Positions 27,820 to 39,154 of a stretch of 64,000 nucleotides of DNA are shown in pieces. This stretch comes from Sphingomonas telluris (GTDB lineage: Bacteria; Pseudomonadota; Alphaproteobacteria; Sphingomonadales; Sphingomonadaceae), in NCBI RefSeq assembly GCF_022568775.1, contig NZ_JAKZHW010000002.1, positions 447,501 to 511,500 on the forward strand, written 5' to 3'. Below the pieces are notes generated by a model. That model saw nothing but the letters and a program-made list of their open reading frames with translations. It was not told where the DNA came from and did not search any database. Both the position numbers and the translations under genes were made by a program. Each line of letters begins with the position of its first letter. The first letter of the stretch is position 1.

Positions 27820-28101
27820 ATGATTGTTCGATCTCTGATGGTTGCGTCGGCCCTGATGATTTCCAGCATGGCGTCCGCTCAAACGGCCCCGGCGCCGCCA
27901 GCGAATGCCAACCCAGGCACGAACACGCCGGATCCGAACGAGAAGATCTGCCAGAACATCACGATGATCGGCAGCCGCCTCGCCACGAAGCGCTTCTGCG
28001 GAACGCGCGCCGAGTGGGCGGAGCGGAAGCAGCAGGACCGCGATGCGCTCGATGCAGCGCAAAGAAGCCCGTGCGTGCGCGACGGCCTGACCTGCAAATA
28101 G
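27820..28101 (+). CDS. Small secreted four-cysteine protein (GSRL/TRAEW family), member 4
   Basis: 93 residues; ATG at 27820 with CAGGAG nine bases upstream. Signal peptide to ~ASAQ (22), a Pro/Ala/Asn-rich spacer, then DPNEKICQN, GSRLATKRFC and GTRAEWAERK, and the C-terminal SPC...LTC pair. Closest to member 3 in its core. It is 45 bases before a TPR-hydroxylase gene, as member 1 is just after two TPR-oxygenases. Function unknown. Confidence 0.8.
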   Translation: MIVRSLMVASALMISSMASAQTAPAPPANANPGTNTPDPNEKICQNITMIGSRLATKRFCGTRAEWAERKQQDRDALDAAQRSPCVRDGLTCK

Positions 28102-28146
28102 GCATTGCTTGACCACTAAGGGGCGGTCTGCCTGAATGCCGGTCGC

Positions 28147-29412
28147 ATGGCGGGCGGCACCATCCACCAACACCTTGAAGCGGCCCAGCACGCTCGGAGC
28201 GCCGGCCAGCGCGACGTCGCGCGGAAGCATCTGGAAGCCGTCCTGGCCATCGACAGCGAGGAGCCAAGTGCCCGCAACCTTCTGGGCGTCGATGCTCTGG
28301 AGCGGCAAGACGCCGGTGCGTCAGCCGACCATTTCGAGATAGCGTGCAGGCGAGAGCCGGATAATCGCGGGCATTGGATCAACCTTGCGACGGCGCGTCG
28401 GATGCTCGGCAATGCAGCTGCCGAGGAAGCAGCTCTCGAAAAGGCCCTGACGCTCGACCAGACCGATTTGCTTGCGCTGATTCGGCTTGCGGAACTTTAC
28501 GAGCGGCAGGGGAGGTCGGCGAAGGCGGCAGACCGCTGGCGCGCGGTCATCCAGCTTTCGTCGCACATCGAGGATCCTTCGCCGGAGTTCCTCGCCATCG
28601 TCGAGCGAGCCAAGAACGCAGTTCGGGAGGAGAAGCGGCAGCTCGCGACTGCCGTTGCGGATGCGCTCGACGCCGAGCTTTCGGAAGCGAGCGTCCGGGA
28701 CAGGCGAAGGATGCAAGCAGCTTCTGATGCTTGGCTGGGAAAGCGGGCCATCTACGCAAACCATTGCGAAGGACTGCACTATCCGTTCCTGCCCGCCGAC
28801 GAATTTTTCGACCGCGAGCATTTCACCTGGCTGGAGCAGTTGGAAGCGGCCACGGCCGTCGTCATCGAAGAGCTAAAGGCGGTTCTCGCGACGCCCGACG
28901 TCGGCCTGGTGCCCTACATCTCGATGCCGGAAGGCATGCCGGCGAACAAATGGTCTGAGCTCGACAAGTCACTCGACTGGGGGGCGCTGCATCTGTGGAA
29001 AGAGGGCGAGCGCAACGACGCGGTCTGCGCCCGCGTGCCTCGAACCGCCGCTCTGCTCGAATCGCTTCCGCTTCCCCGGATCTCCGGCCGAGCGCCGAAC
29101 GCCTTCTTCTCGATCCTCAAGGCTGGAGCCCACATTCCGCCGCACACCGGGGTCACGAACGTCCGCAGCGTCGTCCATTTGCCGCTGATCGTCCCCGCGG
29201 GCTGCGCATTCCGCGTCGGGGGCGAGACGCGGTCGTGGCGCGTCGGCGAGGCGTTCGTGTTCGACGATACGATCGAGCATGAGGCGTGGAACCGCAGCAA
29301 CGAGGACCGCGCGGTGCTGATCATCGACACGTGGAACCCTCATCTCAGCGAGCATGAGCGCGCGATGATCCGCCGCCTCTATGAAGCGGCCGACCGTCAA
29401 CGTCTCGGCTGA
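28147..29412 (+). CDS. TPR-aspartyl/asparaginyl beta-hydroxylase-like protein, second copy
   Basis: 421 residues: TPR repeats (~5-140), a linker, and the same hydroxylase fold as the protein at 4034. Candidate ligands are His333 (PPHTGVTN) and His378 (DDTIEHEA), again 45 apart, and the blocks RVGGETRSWRVGEAFVFDD and LPLIVPAGC match closely. No signal peptide. It follows three small secreted cysteine proteins on the same strand, with 45 bases in between. Its stop touches the stop of clpB with no gap. Substrate unknown; the proximity suggests, but does not prove, that those proteins or their partners are modified. Confidence 0.9.
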   Translation: MAGGTIHQHLEAAQHARSAGQRDVARKHLEAVLAIDSEEPSARNLLGVDALERQDAGASADHFEIACRREPDNRGHWINLATARRMLGNAAAEEAALEKALTLDQTDLLALIRLAELYERQGRSAKAADRWRAVIQLSSHIEDPSPEFLAIVERAKNAVREEKRQLATAVADALDAELSEASVRDRRRMQAASDAWLGKRAIYANHCEGLHYPFLPADEFFDREHFTWLEQLEAATAVVIEELKAVLATPDVGLVPYISMPEGMPANKWSELDKSLDWGALHLWKEGERNDAVCARVPRTAALLESLPLPRISGRAPNAFFSILKAGAHIPPHTGVTNVRSVVHLPLIVPAGCAFRVGGETRSWRVGEAFVFDDTIEHEAWNRSNEDRAVLIIDTWNPHLSEHERAMIRRLYEAADRQRLG

Positions 29413-32019
<2,607 letters not shown>

Positions 32020-32079
32020 TACCTACCCCTGGCTAGAGGCCGGATATGGTGTTGCGTCAGGGCAACACAAGGGCCGTCG

Positions 32080-32940
32080 TCAATGTTGCGGCTGCGAGTC
32101 CGGCATCGACGGAGCCGTGGACGGCGGCGCGTAGACCACCTTCGGTGTGGCGGTGTCGACCGGTGCCGCGCTGACCGTTGGTACGGCCGTCGAGCTTGTC
32201 GTGCTCGACGCAGCCTGAAGCGGCTGGCCGACTGTCGCGACGTCGCTGGGCTTCACGATCGGCGGGCAAAGAGAGGCAACGGCCGGGTCCATGTTCCAGC
32301 GGCGGTACTTGGTCGTGTCGACATGGAAACGGAGGAACGCGTAGAAGCCGAGGCCGACCTGGTAGTCCGGTCCACGCCTCGCCTGCACCGCGCAGAGCGT
32401 GCGCATCAGCTGCTCGCGAGTGGTCGGGCGCAGCGGCACCATGTCGATCGCCGAATAATGCTTGTGCGCGCTTTCCGGCGCGCCGCCGGCGCAGGCATTG
32501 AGCAGTGGGTTGCGATACGCGGACACCGGCTCGACCGGACCGACGGCTGGGATTACGTAATCGCGAATGTACCGAAGCGTCTGCACGATGTGCGGCCATT
32601 CGCTCGTCGGGGGCACCTCGAACGGCGCGCCTCCGCACTTCTGCCAGGACGTGGCGGTGCGCAGCAGCTGCCAGGTCGGAAACACGCCGCCGACCTCATA
32701 CTGCTCAAGATAAGCGTTGAAGGACTTCACCGCCGTCGCGTGCGCAGTCGTCGCCGCGAACCAGTTGCGGTAGCCCGGCTCATCCTGCCCAATGGCGATA
32801 TAGTCGCCGACCGGATTCCACACCGCGGGTGTCGGGGCATAGACCATCTTGCCGACGGTCGGCGCGGGCATGACGACCTGAGCACTGGCGGGCGTCGCCA
32901 CGAGCAACAGGAGAATTGAGAACAAACGCATCTTCGGCAT
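32080..32940 (-). CDS. Exported M15-like peptidase (D-Ala-D-Ala carboxypeptidase fold)
   Basis: 286 residues; AGGAG lies 5 bases before the ATG, then a signal peptide (to ~ASAQ). The core has VSAYRNPLLNACAGGAPESAHKHYSAIDMVP, matching the S-x-YR...SxHxxxxAxD zinc-site pattern of peptidase M15, and a later GFYAFLRFHVDTTKYRRW with the third His. Members trim peptidoglycan stem peptides in the periplasm. A Thr/Ser/Pro-rich tail of ~60 residues follows the domain. Divergent from the next gene by 55 bases. Confidence 0.78.
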   Translation of the reverse strand: MPKMRLFSILLLLVATPASAQVVMPAPTVGKMVYAPTPAVWNPVGDYIAIGQDEPGYRNWFAATTAHATAVKSFNAYLEQYEVGGVFPTWQLLRTATSWQKCGGAPFEVPPTSEWPHIVQTLRYIRDYVIPAVGPVEPVSAYRNPLLNACAGGAPESAHKHYSAIDMVPLRPTTREQLMRTLCAVQARRGPDYQVGLGFYAFLRFHVDTTKYRRWNMDPAVASLCPPIVKPSDVATVGQPLQAASSTTSSTAVPTVSAAPVDTATPKVVYAPPSTAPSMPDSQPQH

Positions 32941-32995
32941 GATACTCCTGCAGCGTGGCTTGCAAAGCGCCGAATGCCATCCCATCGTCGCATCG

Positions 32996-33325
32996 ATGGA
33001 GCGTCCGATCGAAGTCGACCTGCCGCACAAGCTGGGCCGCGAAGAGGCTCGCCGGCGGATCGCGGACAATGTGCACAAGCTTCGCGACCATCTTCCCGGC
33101 GGAGCAGCCTCGCACGTTCAGTCGAACTGGACTGGAGACACGCTCAACCTGGACATTTCCGCCATGGGCCAGACGGTCGCCGGCCAGATCGACGTCCAGG
33201 ATTCCAAGGTCCGCGTCAAAGTAATGCTTCCGGGGATGCTTTCCCTATTCGCGGCGCCCATCGAGGCGGCGCTCAAGGCAAAAGGCGGCAACGTCCTCCT
33301 CGAAGACAAGAGCAAGAAAAGCTGA
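32996..33325 (+). CDS. Polyhydroxyalkanoic-acid-system family protein
   Basis: 109 residues starting MERPIEVDLPHKLGREEARRRI, with WTGDTLNLDISAMGQTVAGQIDV and a Lys-rich end; this is the PHA_gran_rgn family (PF09650), named from a PHA granule region but widespread and of unknown function. Soluble, no signal. Its stop overlaps the start of the reductase gene (TGATG), so the two are coupled. Confidence 0.82.
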   Translation: MERPIEVDLPHKLGREEARRRIADNVHKLRDHLPGGAASHVQSNWTGDTLNLDISAMGQTVAGQIDVQDSKVRVKVMLPGMLSLFAAPIEAALKAKGGNVLLEDKSKKS

Positions 33326-34635
33326 TGCGGCACTTCGCTGTGGTGGGGTCGGGGCCTGCGGGCTTCTACACGGCGGAGGCGTTGCAAAAGGCGTACGGGG
33401 AGCAGGCGCGGATCGACATTCTCGACCGTTATCCTGTGCCGTACGGGCTGATCCGCTTCGGCGTGGCGCCGGACCATCAGTCGCTGAAGGCGGTCAGCAA
33501 GCGCTACGACAAGGTCGCAGAGAGCCCGGGCGTCGACTTCATCGGCAATGTGAACGTCGGCAGCGATGTCTCCGTCGAGGAGCTGCTGGAGCTTTACGAC
33601 GCTGTTATCCTGGCGATCGGCGCCCCGCACGATCGCAAGCTTGGCATCCCGGGAGAGGAGCTGCCCGGTGTCGTGGGATCCGCCGAGTTCGTCGGCTGGT
33701 ATAACGGTCATCCCGATTTCGCCGACCTCGACCCACCGCTGGACGGGACGCACGCGGTCATCATCGGCAACGGCAACGTGGCGCTCGATTGCGCTCGCAT
33801 CCTGTCCAAGACGCAGCACGAGTTCGAAGGCTCGGACATCGTCGGCCATGCTTTGGAGGCGCTCGATAAGTCGGCGATCACTACGGTCACGATCCTTGGC
33901 CGGCGAGGGCCTCACCAGATCGCAATGACGCCCAAGGAGCTCGGCGAGCTCGGGCATCTCGAAGTGTCGGCTCCGGTCATCGATGGCGCGGACTTCCCGC
34001 CGCTTGAGGCGGACGACGCGCTCGAGCCCGGTCACCGCAAGTCGATCACCATTCTCCGCGAGTTCGCGGCCACGCCGCGCGATTCCGCGAAGCCCAAGCG
34101 GATGGTCTTCGACTTCTTCGCCAAGCCGCTTCGCATCGAAGGCGACGGCAAGGCTGAGCGGGTGATCGTCGAACGAACGGAACTTGACGAGAACGGCGCT
34201 GCTCGCGGCACGGGCGAAACGTACGAAGTGCCCGCATCGCTGGTGATTACGGCCATAGGTTACGCCAGCCCGCGCATGGACGGCGTCCCGTACGACGAGC
34301 GTGGCGGCAAGTTCCAGAACCAGGATGGCCGCGTCGCGGACCGGCTCTTCGCAGTCGGCTGGGCCAGGCGCGGACCTACGGGGACGATCGGCACGAATCG
34401 GCCCGACGGATATGAGGTCGCGGAGCTTGTCGCGGCCGACATGCCGCCCGGAAGCTCGAGCGATCGCCAGGGCGCCGAGGGCCTGCAGCGACTCCTCAAC
34501 GAGCGCGGCATCATGCTCACCGACTATGACGATTGGCGGAAAATCGAGGAAACCGAGGTCGGACGGGCGCGTCCGGGCTCTCCGCGCGAGAAGTTCGTAC
34601 GGCCGGAAGACTGGTTCCGCGCTCTCGGCCGTTAA
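33325..34635 (+). CDS. Ferredoxin-NADP+ reductase (FprA/adrenodoxin-reductase type)
   Basis: 436 residues. FAD site VVGSGPAGFYTAEAL, then YPVPYGLIRFGVAPDH, which is diagnostic of the adrenodoxin-reductase/FprA branch, the NADPH segment VIIGNGNVALDCARIL, LGRRGPHQIAMTPKEL, and the late GWARRGPTGTIGTNRPDGYE. It passes electrons between NADPH and a ferredoxin, whose gene is not in the window. Coupled to the gene upstream. The tRNA-Pro gene follows 90 bases later. Confidence 0.92.
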   Translation: MRHFAVVGSGPAGFYTAEALQKAYGEQARIDILDRYPVPYGLIRFGVAPDHQSLKAVSKRYDKVAESPGVDFIGNVNVGSDVSVEELLELYDAVILAIGAPHDRKLGIPGEELPGVVGSAEFVGWYNGHPDFADLDPPLDGTHAVIIGNGNVALDCARILSKTQHEFEGSDIVGHALEALDKSAITTVTILGRRGPHQIAMTPKELGELGHLEVSAPVIDGADFPPLEADDALEPGHRKSITILREFAATPRDSAKPKRMVFDFFAKPLRIEGDGKAERVIVERTELDENGAARGTGETYEVPASLVITAIGYASPRMDGVPYDERGGKFQNQDGRVADRLFAVGWARRGPTGTIGTNRPDGYEVAELVAADMPPGSSSDRQGAEGLQRLLNERGIMLTDYDDWRKIEETEVGRARPGSPREKFVRPEDWFRALGR

Positions 34636-34725
34636 GCGGGTTGCGCTCCGCGAAACCCCCATCTATCTAGCCGCGGCCTTGGCTCCCGCAGCGACCCTTC
34701 GTCGTGGCAAAATGCGGGTTCCGGT

Positions 34726-34802
34726 CGGGGAGTAGCTCAGCCTGGTAGAGCACTGTCTTCGGGAGGCAGGGGCCGGAGGTTCGAATCCTCTCTCCCCGAC
34801 CA
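34726..34802 (+). tRNA. tRNA-Pro (CGG)
   Basis: 77 bases that fold as a full cloverleaf: acceptor CGGGGAG/CTCCCCG, D arm GCTC...GAGC, anticodon stem CTGTC/GGCAG with loop TTCGGGA (anticodon CGG, proline), T arm GGAGG-TTCGAAT-CCTCT, discriminator A and an encoded CCA. It decodes CCG, the likely main proline codon in this GC-rich genome. Confidence 0.96.
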
Positions 34803-34829
34803 ACTAACTGCCTAAAATCCCAGTCCTTT

Positions 34830-34860
34830 GGGGGTCCTTAACCTTGTTCGGTTAACCCCC
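34830..34860 (+). terminator. Hairpin after tRNA-Pro
   Basis: GGGGG (34830-34834) plus TTAACC (34838-34843) pair with GGTTAA (34850-34855) and CCCCC (34856-34860); three bases bulge out. No U-tract follows. It lies 27 bases after the tRNA and ends 5 bases before the next GTG start, so it may help end the tRNA transcript or sit in the leader of the next gene. Confidence 0.4.
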
Positions 34861-34865
34861 CGGTC

Positions 34866-36158
34866 GTGCGTAGCGATCGATCGTTCTCGATCCCGGGTGT
34901 TATCGCGCGGCTGCTGGTGACGGCGGGCGCGTGCTTCGGCGCGCCCGCAATGGCGCAGAGTGCCGACATCCTCTCGCCAGAAACGATTTCGGTGACGGGA
35001 ACGGTCAGCCTTTCCGGAACGAATGGCGAAGAGACCTGGCTCGACGGCGGCTTCGGCAAGCTGAGCACGAGCGGCGACAATGACCGCAACCTCCGCGTCA
35101 TTCCGATGCTCAGCGAAGCCAATCTCGTTTGGCTGCCACGCTTCACTTGGGCGCTCTCGGCGAACGTCGTCGGCACGTTCCAGGGCGGCGAGCGCAACGA
35201 AGCCGGGATCGGCGAAGCTTACTTCAGCTACAAGCCGATGCGCGGCTCGGCGACGCGCTTCTCCGCCCGCGCGGGGCTGATGTGGCCGCCGGTCAGCCTC
35301 GAGCATGAAGGCGCCGACTGGCACGTCCGTGACACGATCACGCCTTCGGCGATCAACAGCTGGATCGGCGAGGAAGTGCGGCCGGTCGCGCTCGAGGGGA
35401 CGGTTGGGACAAGCCTTGGCGAGCACAAGCTCGCCGCGACGGCAGCCGTGTTCGCGGCCAACGACACAGCTGGGACTTTGCTTACGTTCCGTGGCTGGGC
35501 CCTACACAATCGCCGCACGCTCGCCTTCAACGATCAGCCTCTTCCACCGTTCGAAGAGGAAGACGAGGGCTATCAGGCGCCGTTTACGCACCCTTTGCTC
35601 AATGTGGATTCCGGCTTTGCCAAGCGGCCGGGCTATTACGCCAAGGTCTCGTGGCAGCCACCGGCGCCGATGCGGCTGGAGCTCTTCCACTACGACAATC
35701 GCGCCAAGCCCGAGGCCGTGAATGAGGACCTCGAATGGGGCTGGCGCACCCACTTCACCAATCTGGGTTTCGAAGCGGACCTGTCCGGCACCCATGTCCA
35801 CGCCCAGGCGATGACCGGCCGCACGCGCATGGGTTATCCGGAATTGCCGAACAACCGGCACTGGATCGACATGCGTTTTCGGTCCGCATTCCTGCTCGTC
35901 ACGCAGCCGATCGGGAAGTTGAGCCTGGCGGGCAGGATCGAGGCCTTCGAGACCCGCCATCACGGCAGCTGGTGGGATTCGGAATATGATGAAGACGGCT
36001 GGGCGGCGACGCTCGCCGGCAAGCGCGAATGGGGACCCTTCACCGGCCTTGTCGAACTGATTCATGTTTCCAGCGACAATCCTGCGCGTGAGCACGTTTC
36101 CCTCTCGCCGCGCCAGCAGCAAACGCGTCTTCAGGCAGATCTCCGACTAGCCTGGTAA
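34866..36158 (+). CDS. Outer-membrane beta-barrel protein, function unknown
   Basis: 430 residues from a GTG; signal peptide with cleavage near APAMAQ (~31). The mature part alternates polar and hydrophobic residues and ends QQQTRLQADLRLAW, with a terminal aromatic residue as in outer-membrane barrels. Blocks such as ARAGLMWPPVSLEHEG and GYYAKVSWQPPAPMRLELFHYDN suggest a porin-like barrel of about 16 strands. No plug domain. It is followed by an exported cupredoxin and a GGDEF-EAL protein. No recognisable ribosome binding site precedes the start. Confidence 0.72.
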   Translation: MRSDRSFSIPGVIARLLVTAGACFGAPAMAQSADILSPETISVTGTVSLSGTNGEETWLDGGFGKLSTSGDNDRNLRVIPMLSEANLVWLPRFTWALSANVVGTFQGGERNEAGIGEAYFSYKPMRGSATRFSARAGLMWPPVSLEHEGADWHVRDTITPSAINSWIGEEVRPVALEGTVGTSLGEHKLAATAAVFAANDTAGTLLTFRGWALHNRRTLAFNDQPLPPFEEEDEGYQAPFTHPLLNVDSGFAKRPGYYAKVSWQPPAPMRLELFHYDNRAKPEAVNEDLEWGWRTHFTNLGFEADLSGTHVHAQAMTGRTRMGYPELPNNRHWIDMRFRSAFLLVTQPIGKLSLAGRIEAFETRHHGSWWDSEYDEDGWAATLAGKREWGPFTGLVELIHVSSDNPAREHVSLSPRQQQTRLQADLRLAW

Positions 36159-36207
36159 CCATCTTCGCACACCGGTCCGTTTACTTCGCGCGCGTAAACA
36201 CCGGCCC

Positions 36208-36822
36208 ATGTTGCGACGGGCGTTCTTCATTTCGCTGTTCCTTCTCTCGGCTGCGCAAGCGTCAGCCGCGCCGCTGTCGGTGCGCGTCGTCGATGCCAAG
36301 GGCCAGCCAGTCAGGGATGCCGTAGTCACCTTTCGCGCCGCCGGGAGCACAAGCAGGTCGGCGGCGTCCGGCAACTACAGCGTGTCGCAGAAGGACATGC
36401 AGTTCCATCCGTTTGTGCTGGTCGTGCCCGTCGGAGCGAAAGTCTCCTTCCCGAACCTCGATCCGACCCGCCACCACGTCTATTCTTTTTCGCCTGCCAA
36501 GAAGTTCGAGCTCAAGCTGTTCGCCAGGGACCAGTCGCGCAGCGTGACGTTCGACAAGCCCGGCGTCGTCGCGCTCGGCTGCAACATCCACGACGCCATG
36601 ACGGCGTTCATCTACGTCTCGGACACGCAATATACCGCGAAGACGGGCGCCAACGGCGTCGCCCAGTTCGCCAATGCACCGGCGGGCAAGATCTCGGTCT
36701 GGCACCCGTACCTGCGGGCGAAAGGCAATGTGGTCGAGCGGCAGGTCGCGGCGAACGACCGCAACGAGAGCTTCACGGTCGCGCTGCGCGCGCCGCCGAT
36801 GGCGATGAGCAATGACTACTAA
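36208..36822 (+). CDS. Exported cupredoxin-like protein ('methylamine utilization' type)
   Basis: 204 residues. A signal peptide (to ~ASA, 21) is followed by an Ig-like start (VRVVDAKGQPVRDAVVTF) and a cupredoxin fold. Likely type-1 copper ligands are His89 or His90 (RHHVYSF), Cys125, His128 and Met131 (GCNIHDAM). A C-terminal carboxypeptidase-regulatory-like repeat (ANGVAQFANAPAGKISVWHP) follows. Databases often name such proteins methylamine utilization protein, but no amine dehydrogenase genes are here. Its end overlaps the next start by 11 bases, so it is coupled to the GGDEF-EAL gene. Confidence 0.82.
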   Translation: MLRRAFFISLFLLSAAQASAAPLSVRVVDAKGQPVRDAVVTFRAAGSTSRSAASGNYSVSQKDMQFHPFVLVVPVGAKVSFPNLDPTRHHVYSFSPAKKFELKLFARDQSRSVTFDKPGVVALGCNIHDAMTAFIYVSDTQYTAKTGANGVAQFANAPAGKISVWHPYLRAKGNVVERQVAANDRNESFTVALRAPPMAMSNDY

Positions 36823-39154
36823 CGCCAAGCGCTTCCGCTCGCTGAGCGCGCGCCTGACGGTGCAGTTCGCGCTGCTGTTCGCGGTGGCGATGTTGTGCGT
36901 CTCCGCGGCGCTTTCGACCTTCATCGCCGGTGCTGCTTCGCGCCAGGTCGAGAACCAGCTTCAGTCGAGCGGCGCCGTCTACGATCGCCTCTGGCAGCAG
37001 CGGGTTCGCGAGCTGCAGGGGGCGTCCCAGCTCCTCGCCCGGGACTACGGGTTCCGCGCCGCGGTCGCGACCGGCGACACGGCCACGATGGAATCCGCGC
37101 TGGGCAATGCGGCGGCGCGCCTGCGGGTAAAGACCGCTTTCATCGTCTCGCTCGACGGGTCGGTGCACGGCCTGGCCAACCATCGGCTCGCGCGCGAAGC
37201 GGAGCAGCTATGGGACCCGCTGGATGCGGGCCGCCTCGGCGGAGTGGTCGTGCTCGGCGGGAAGCCGCGCCAGCTTGTCGCTGCACCTGTCATGGCGCCC
37301 AGCCTGATCGGCTGGGTCGTGTTCGCGGCGGACCTCGACGAGCGCGAGATGACCTCGCTCGAACGGCTTTCCGCGATCCCGCTTCACGCGGGCGTGCTTG
37401 TCGGCGACGAGCAGAGCTGGCGGACCGCTGCAGGCGGGCTGAGTGTCGATGAAGCCGCCAAGCGGTCGATCAACACGCATCTCAAGAGCAATGCCGCCTT
37501 CGAAATGAGCTTCGAGGGCGAGCAGGCGATCACGCTCGCCAAGCCGCTGCCCACGATGCTTCCAGGCGATCGCGCGTTGCTAATCCTCGCCTATCCGAAG
37601 GCGCAGGCGCTCGCCGCGGCCCGCAAGCTGCAGCTGGCGCTTGGGCTGATGACGCTCCTCGGGCTCACTCTCGCCGCCTTCGCCACCTGGCGCGCGGCGG
37701 GCCGGATCACGGAGCCGCTGGCGAGGCTCGACCATGCTGCAGGACGTCTCGCATCAGGAGAGCATGTGAAGGTCCAGGTTCGGGGCGAAGACGAGCTTGC
37801 CCGCCTCGCCGCCACTTTCAATGAGATGTCCGACAAGATCGAGGAGCGCGAGAAGAGAATCACACAGCTCGCGTTCAACGATGTGCTGACCGGACTGCCG
37901 AACCGAACAATGTTCCAGCAGCAGCTGGAGCATGTTTACACCTCGCTCGGCGACGGATCGTTGGTCGCGCTTCACTGCCTCGACCTCGACCAGTTCAAGG
38001 TCATCAACGACACGCTCGGCCATCCCGCCGGCGACGCCTTGCTGATCGCTGCCGGCCAGCGCATTCGCGAAGTCGCGCGCGGTCATTTCGTGGCGCGGCT
38101 GGGTGGCGATGAGTTCGTCGTGCTTCAGACGGTCGGTCAGGACCGCAACGCCGTTGACCGGCTCGCGGAGAAGCTGATCGAATCCGTCGCCCGCCCGCTC
38201 AACATCGACGGGAATGAGCTGATGCCCTCCACCAGCGTCGGCATCGCTATCGCGCCTTTCGATGCTCCGGACGCGGGAACGCTGCTCAGGAACGCCGACC
38301 TCGCGCTCTATCGCGCCAAGGAGGCGGGCCGCGGGACGTTTGCCTTCTTCGAAGAGAGCCTGAACCGTCGTGCCCAGGATCGGCGCCGATTGGAGACCGA
38401 CCTGCGCCTGGCGCTCGAGCGCGGGGAGTTCGAGCTATACTATCAGCCGCTCTTCGATCTCGAGAGCAATCGCATCGGCTCCTTCGAGGCGCTCATCCGC
38501 TGGAATCATCCGGAGCGCGGGCTCGTCTCTCCTCTCGAGTTCATCGGCGTCGCGGAGGAGACTGGGCTTATCGTCCCGATGGGCGCTTGGGCCCTGCGCG
38601 AAGCATGCCGCAAGGCAAGCGAGTGGCCCGACCATGTGCGCGTCGCCGTCAACGTCTCGCCGGTGCAATTCCACCGCGGCGGCCTCAACGAGACCATCGT
38701 TCAGGCGCTTGCAGCCAGTGGCCTGGCTCCGCAGCGGCTGGAGATCGAGATCACCGAGTCCGTCTTCCTCGACGGCAGCGACGCAACGCTGAAGCTGTTG
38801 CACGCACTGCGCTCGATCGGCGTGCGGGTGGCGCTCGACGATTTCGGGACGGGCTATTCCTCGCTCAGCTATTTGCAGAGCTTCCCGTTCGACAAGATCA
38901 AGATCGACCGCAGCTTCATCGAGAACATCCTGACCCGTCCCGGCGCCAGCGCGATCGTCGCTGCGATCACCGACCTTGCCAACGCGCTCGGCATGGAGAC
39001 GACGGCTGAAGGGGTGGAGGACAACGCGCAGCTGGCAGAGCTTCGCTCGCATGGCTGTTCGTCGGTGCAGGGCTTTCTGTTCGCCAAGCCGATGCAGGCG
39101 CGGGAAGTCGAAAAGCTTTTCGATGAAGGCAATCAGGCCCGCCACGTCGCGTGA
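36812..39154 (+). CDS. Membrane GGDEF-EAL protein (c-di-GMP turnover) with periplasmic sensor
   Basis: 780 residues: membrane helix 1 (~17-40), a periplasmic sensor of ~230 residues, helix 2 (~272-294), HAMP (~295-347), GGDEF at 431-435 (ARLGGDEFVV) and EAL at 559-561 (FEALIRWNHP) with later DDFGTGYSSLSYL and AEGVED. Both catalytic motifs are intact. The inhibitory I-site RxxD before GGDEF is R-G-H-F here (423-426), so product inhibition by that site is unlikely. It overlaps the cupredoxin gene. I infer that its sensor reads something handled by the cupredoxin and barrel, for example copper or redox state. Confidence 0.93.
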   Translation: MTTNAKRFRSLSARLTVQFALLFAVAMLCVSAALSTFIAGAASRQVENQLQSSGAVYDRLWQQRVRELQGASQLLARDYGFRAAVATGDTATMESALGNAAARLRVKTAFIVSLDGSVHGLANHRLAREAEQLWDPLDAGRLGGVVVLGGKPRQLVAAPVMAPSLIGWVVFAADLDEREMTSLERLSAIPLHAGVLVGDEQSWRTAAGGLSVDEAAKRSINTHLKSNAAFEMSFEGEQAITLAKPLPTMLPGDRALLILAYPKAQALAAARKLQLALGLMTLLGLTLAAFATWRAAGRITEPLARLDHAAGRLASGEHVKVQVRGEDELARLAATFNEMSDKIEEREKRITQLAFNDVLTGLPNRTMFQQQLEHVYTSLGDGSLVALHCLDLDQFKVINDTLGHPAGDALLIAAGQRIREVARGHFVARLGGDEFVVLQTVGQDRNAVDRLAEKLIESVARPLNIDGNELMPSTSVGIAIAPFDAPDAGTLLRNADLALYRAKEAGRGTFAFFEESLNRRAQDRRRLETDLRLALERGEFELYYQPLFDLESNRIGSFEALIRWNHPERGLVSPLEFIGVAEETGLIVPMGAWALREACRKASEWPDHVRVAVNVSPVQFHRGGLNETIVQALAASGLAPQRLEIEITESVFLDGSDATLKLLHALRSIGVRVALDDFGTGYSSLSYLQSFPFDKIKIDRSFIENILTRPGASAIVAAITDLANALGMETTAEGVEDNAQLAELRSHGCSSVQGFLFAKPMQAREVEKLFDEGNQARHVA

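Noticed and set aside
27239..28101. Small paired genes as a toxin-antitoxin system
   Set aside because: All three are exported paralogues of each other with cysteines, not a toxin with a DNA-binding antitoxin.
33118..34662. 514-codon minus-strand frame over the ferredoxin-NADP reductase
   Set aside because: Antisense of a diagnostic FprA-type sequence; composition typical of shadows.
34726..34865. tRNA-Pro as an integration (att) site of a mobile island
   Set aside because: No integrase, no repeat of the tRNA 3' end and no change in gene type downstream.
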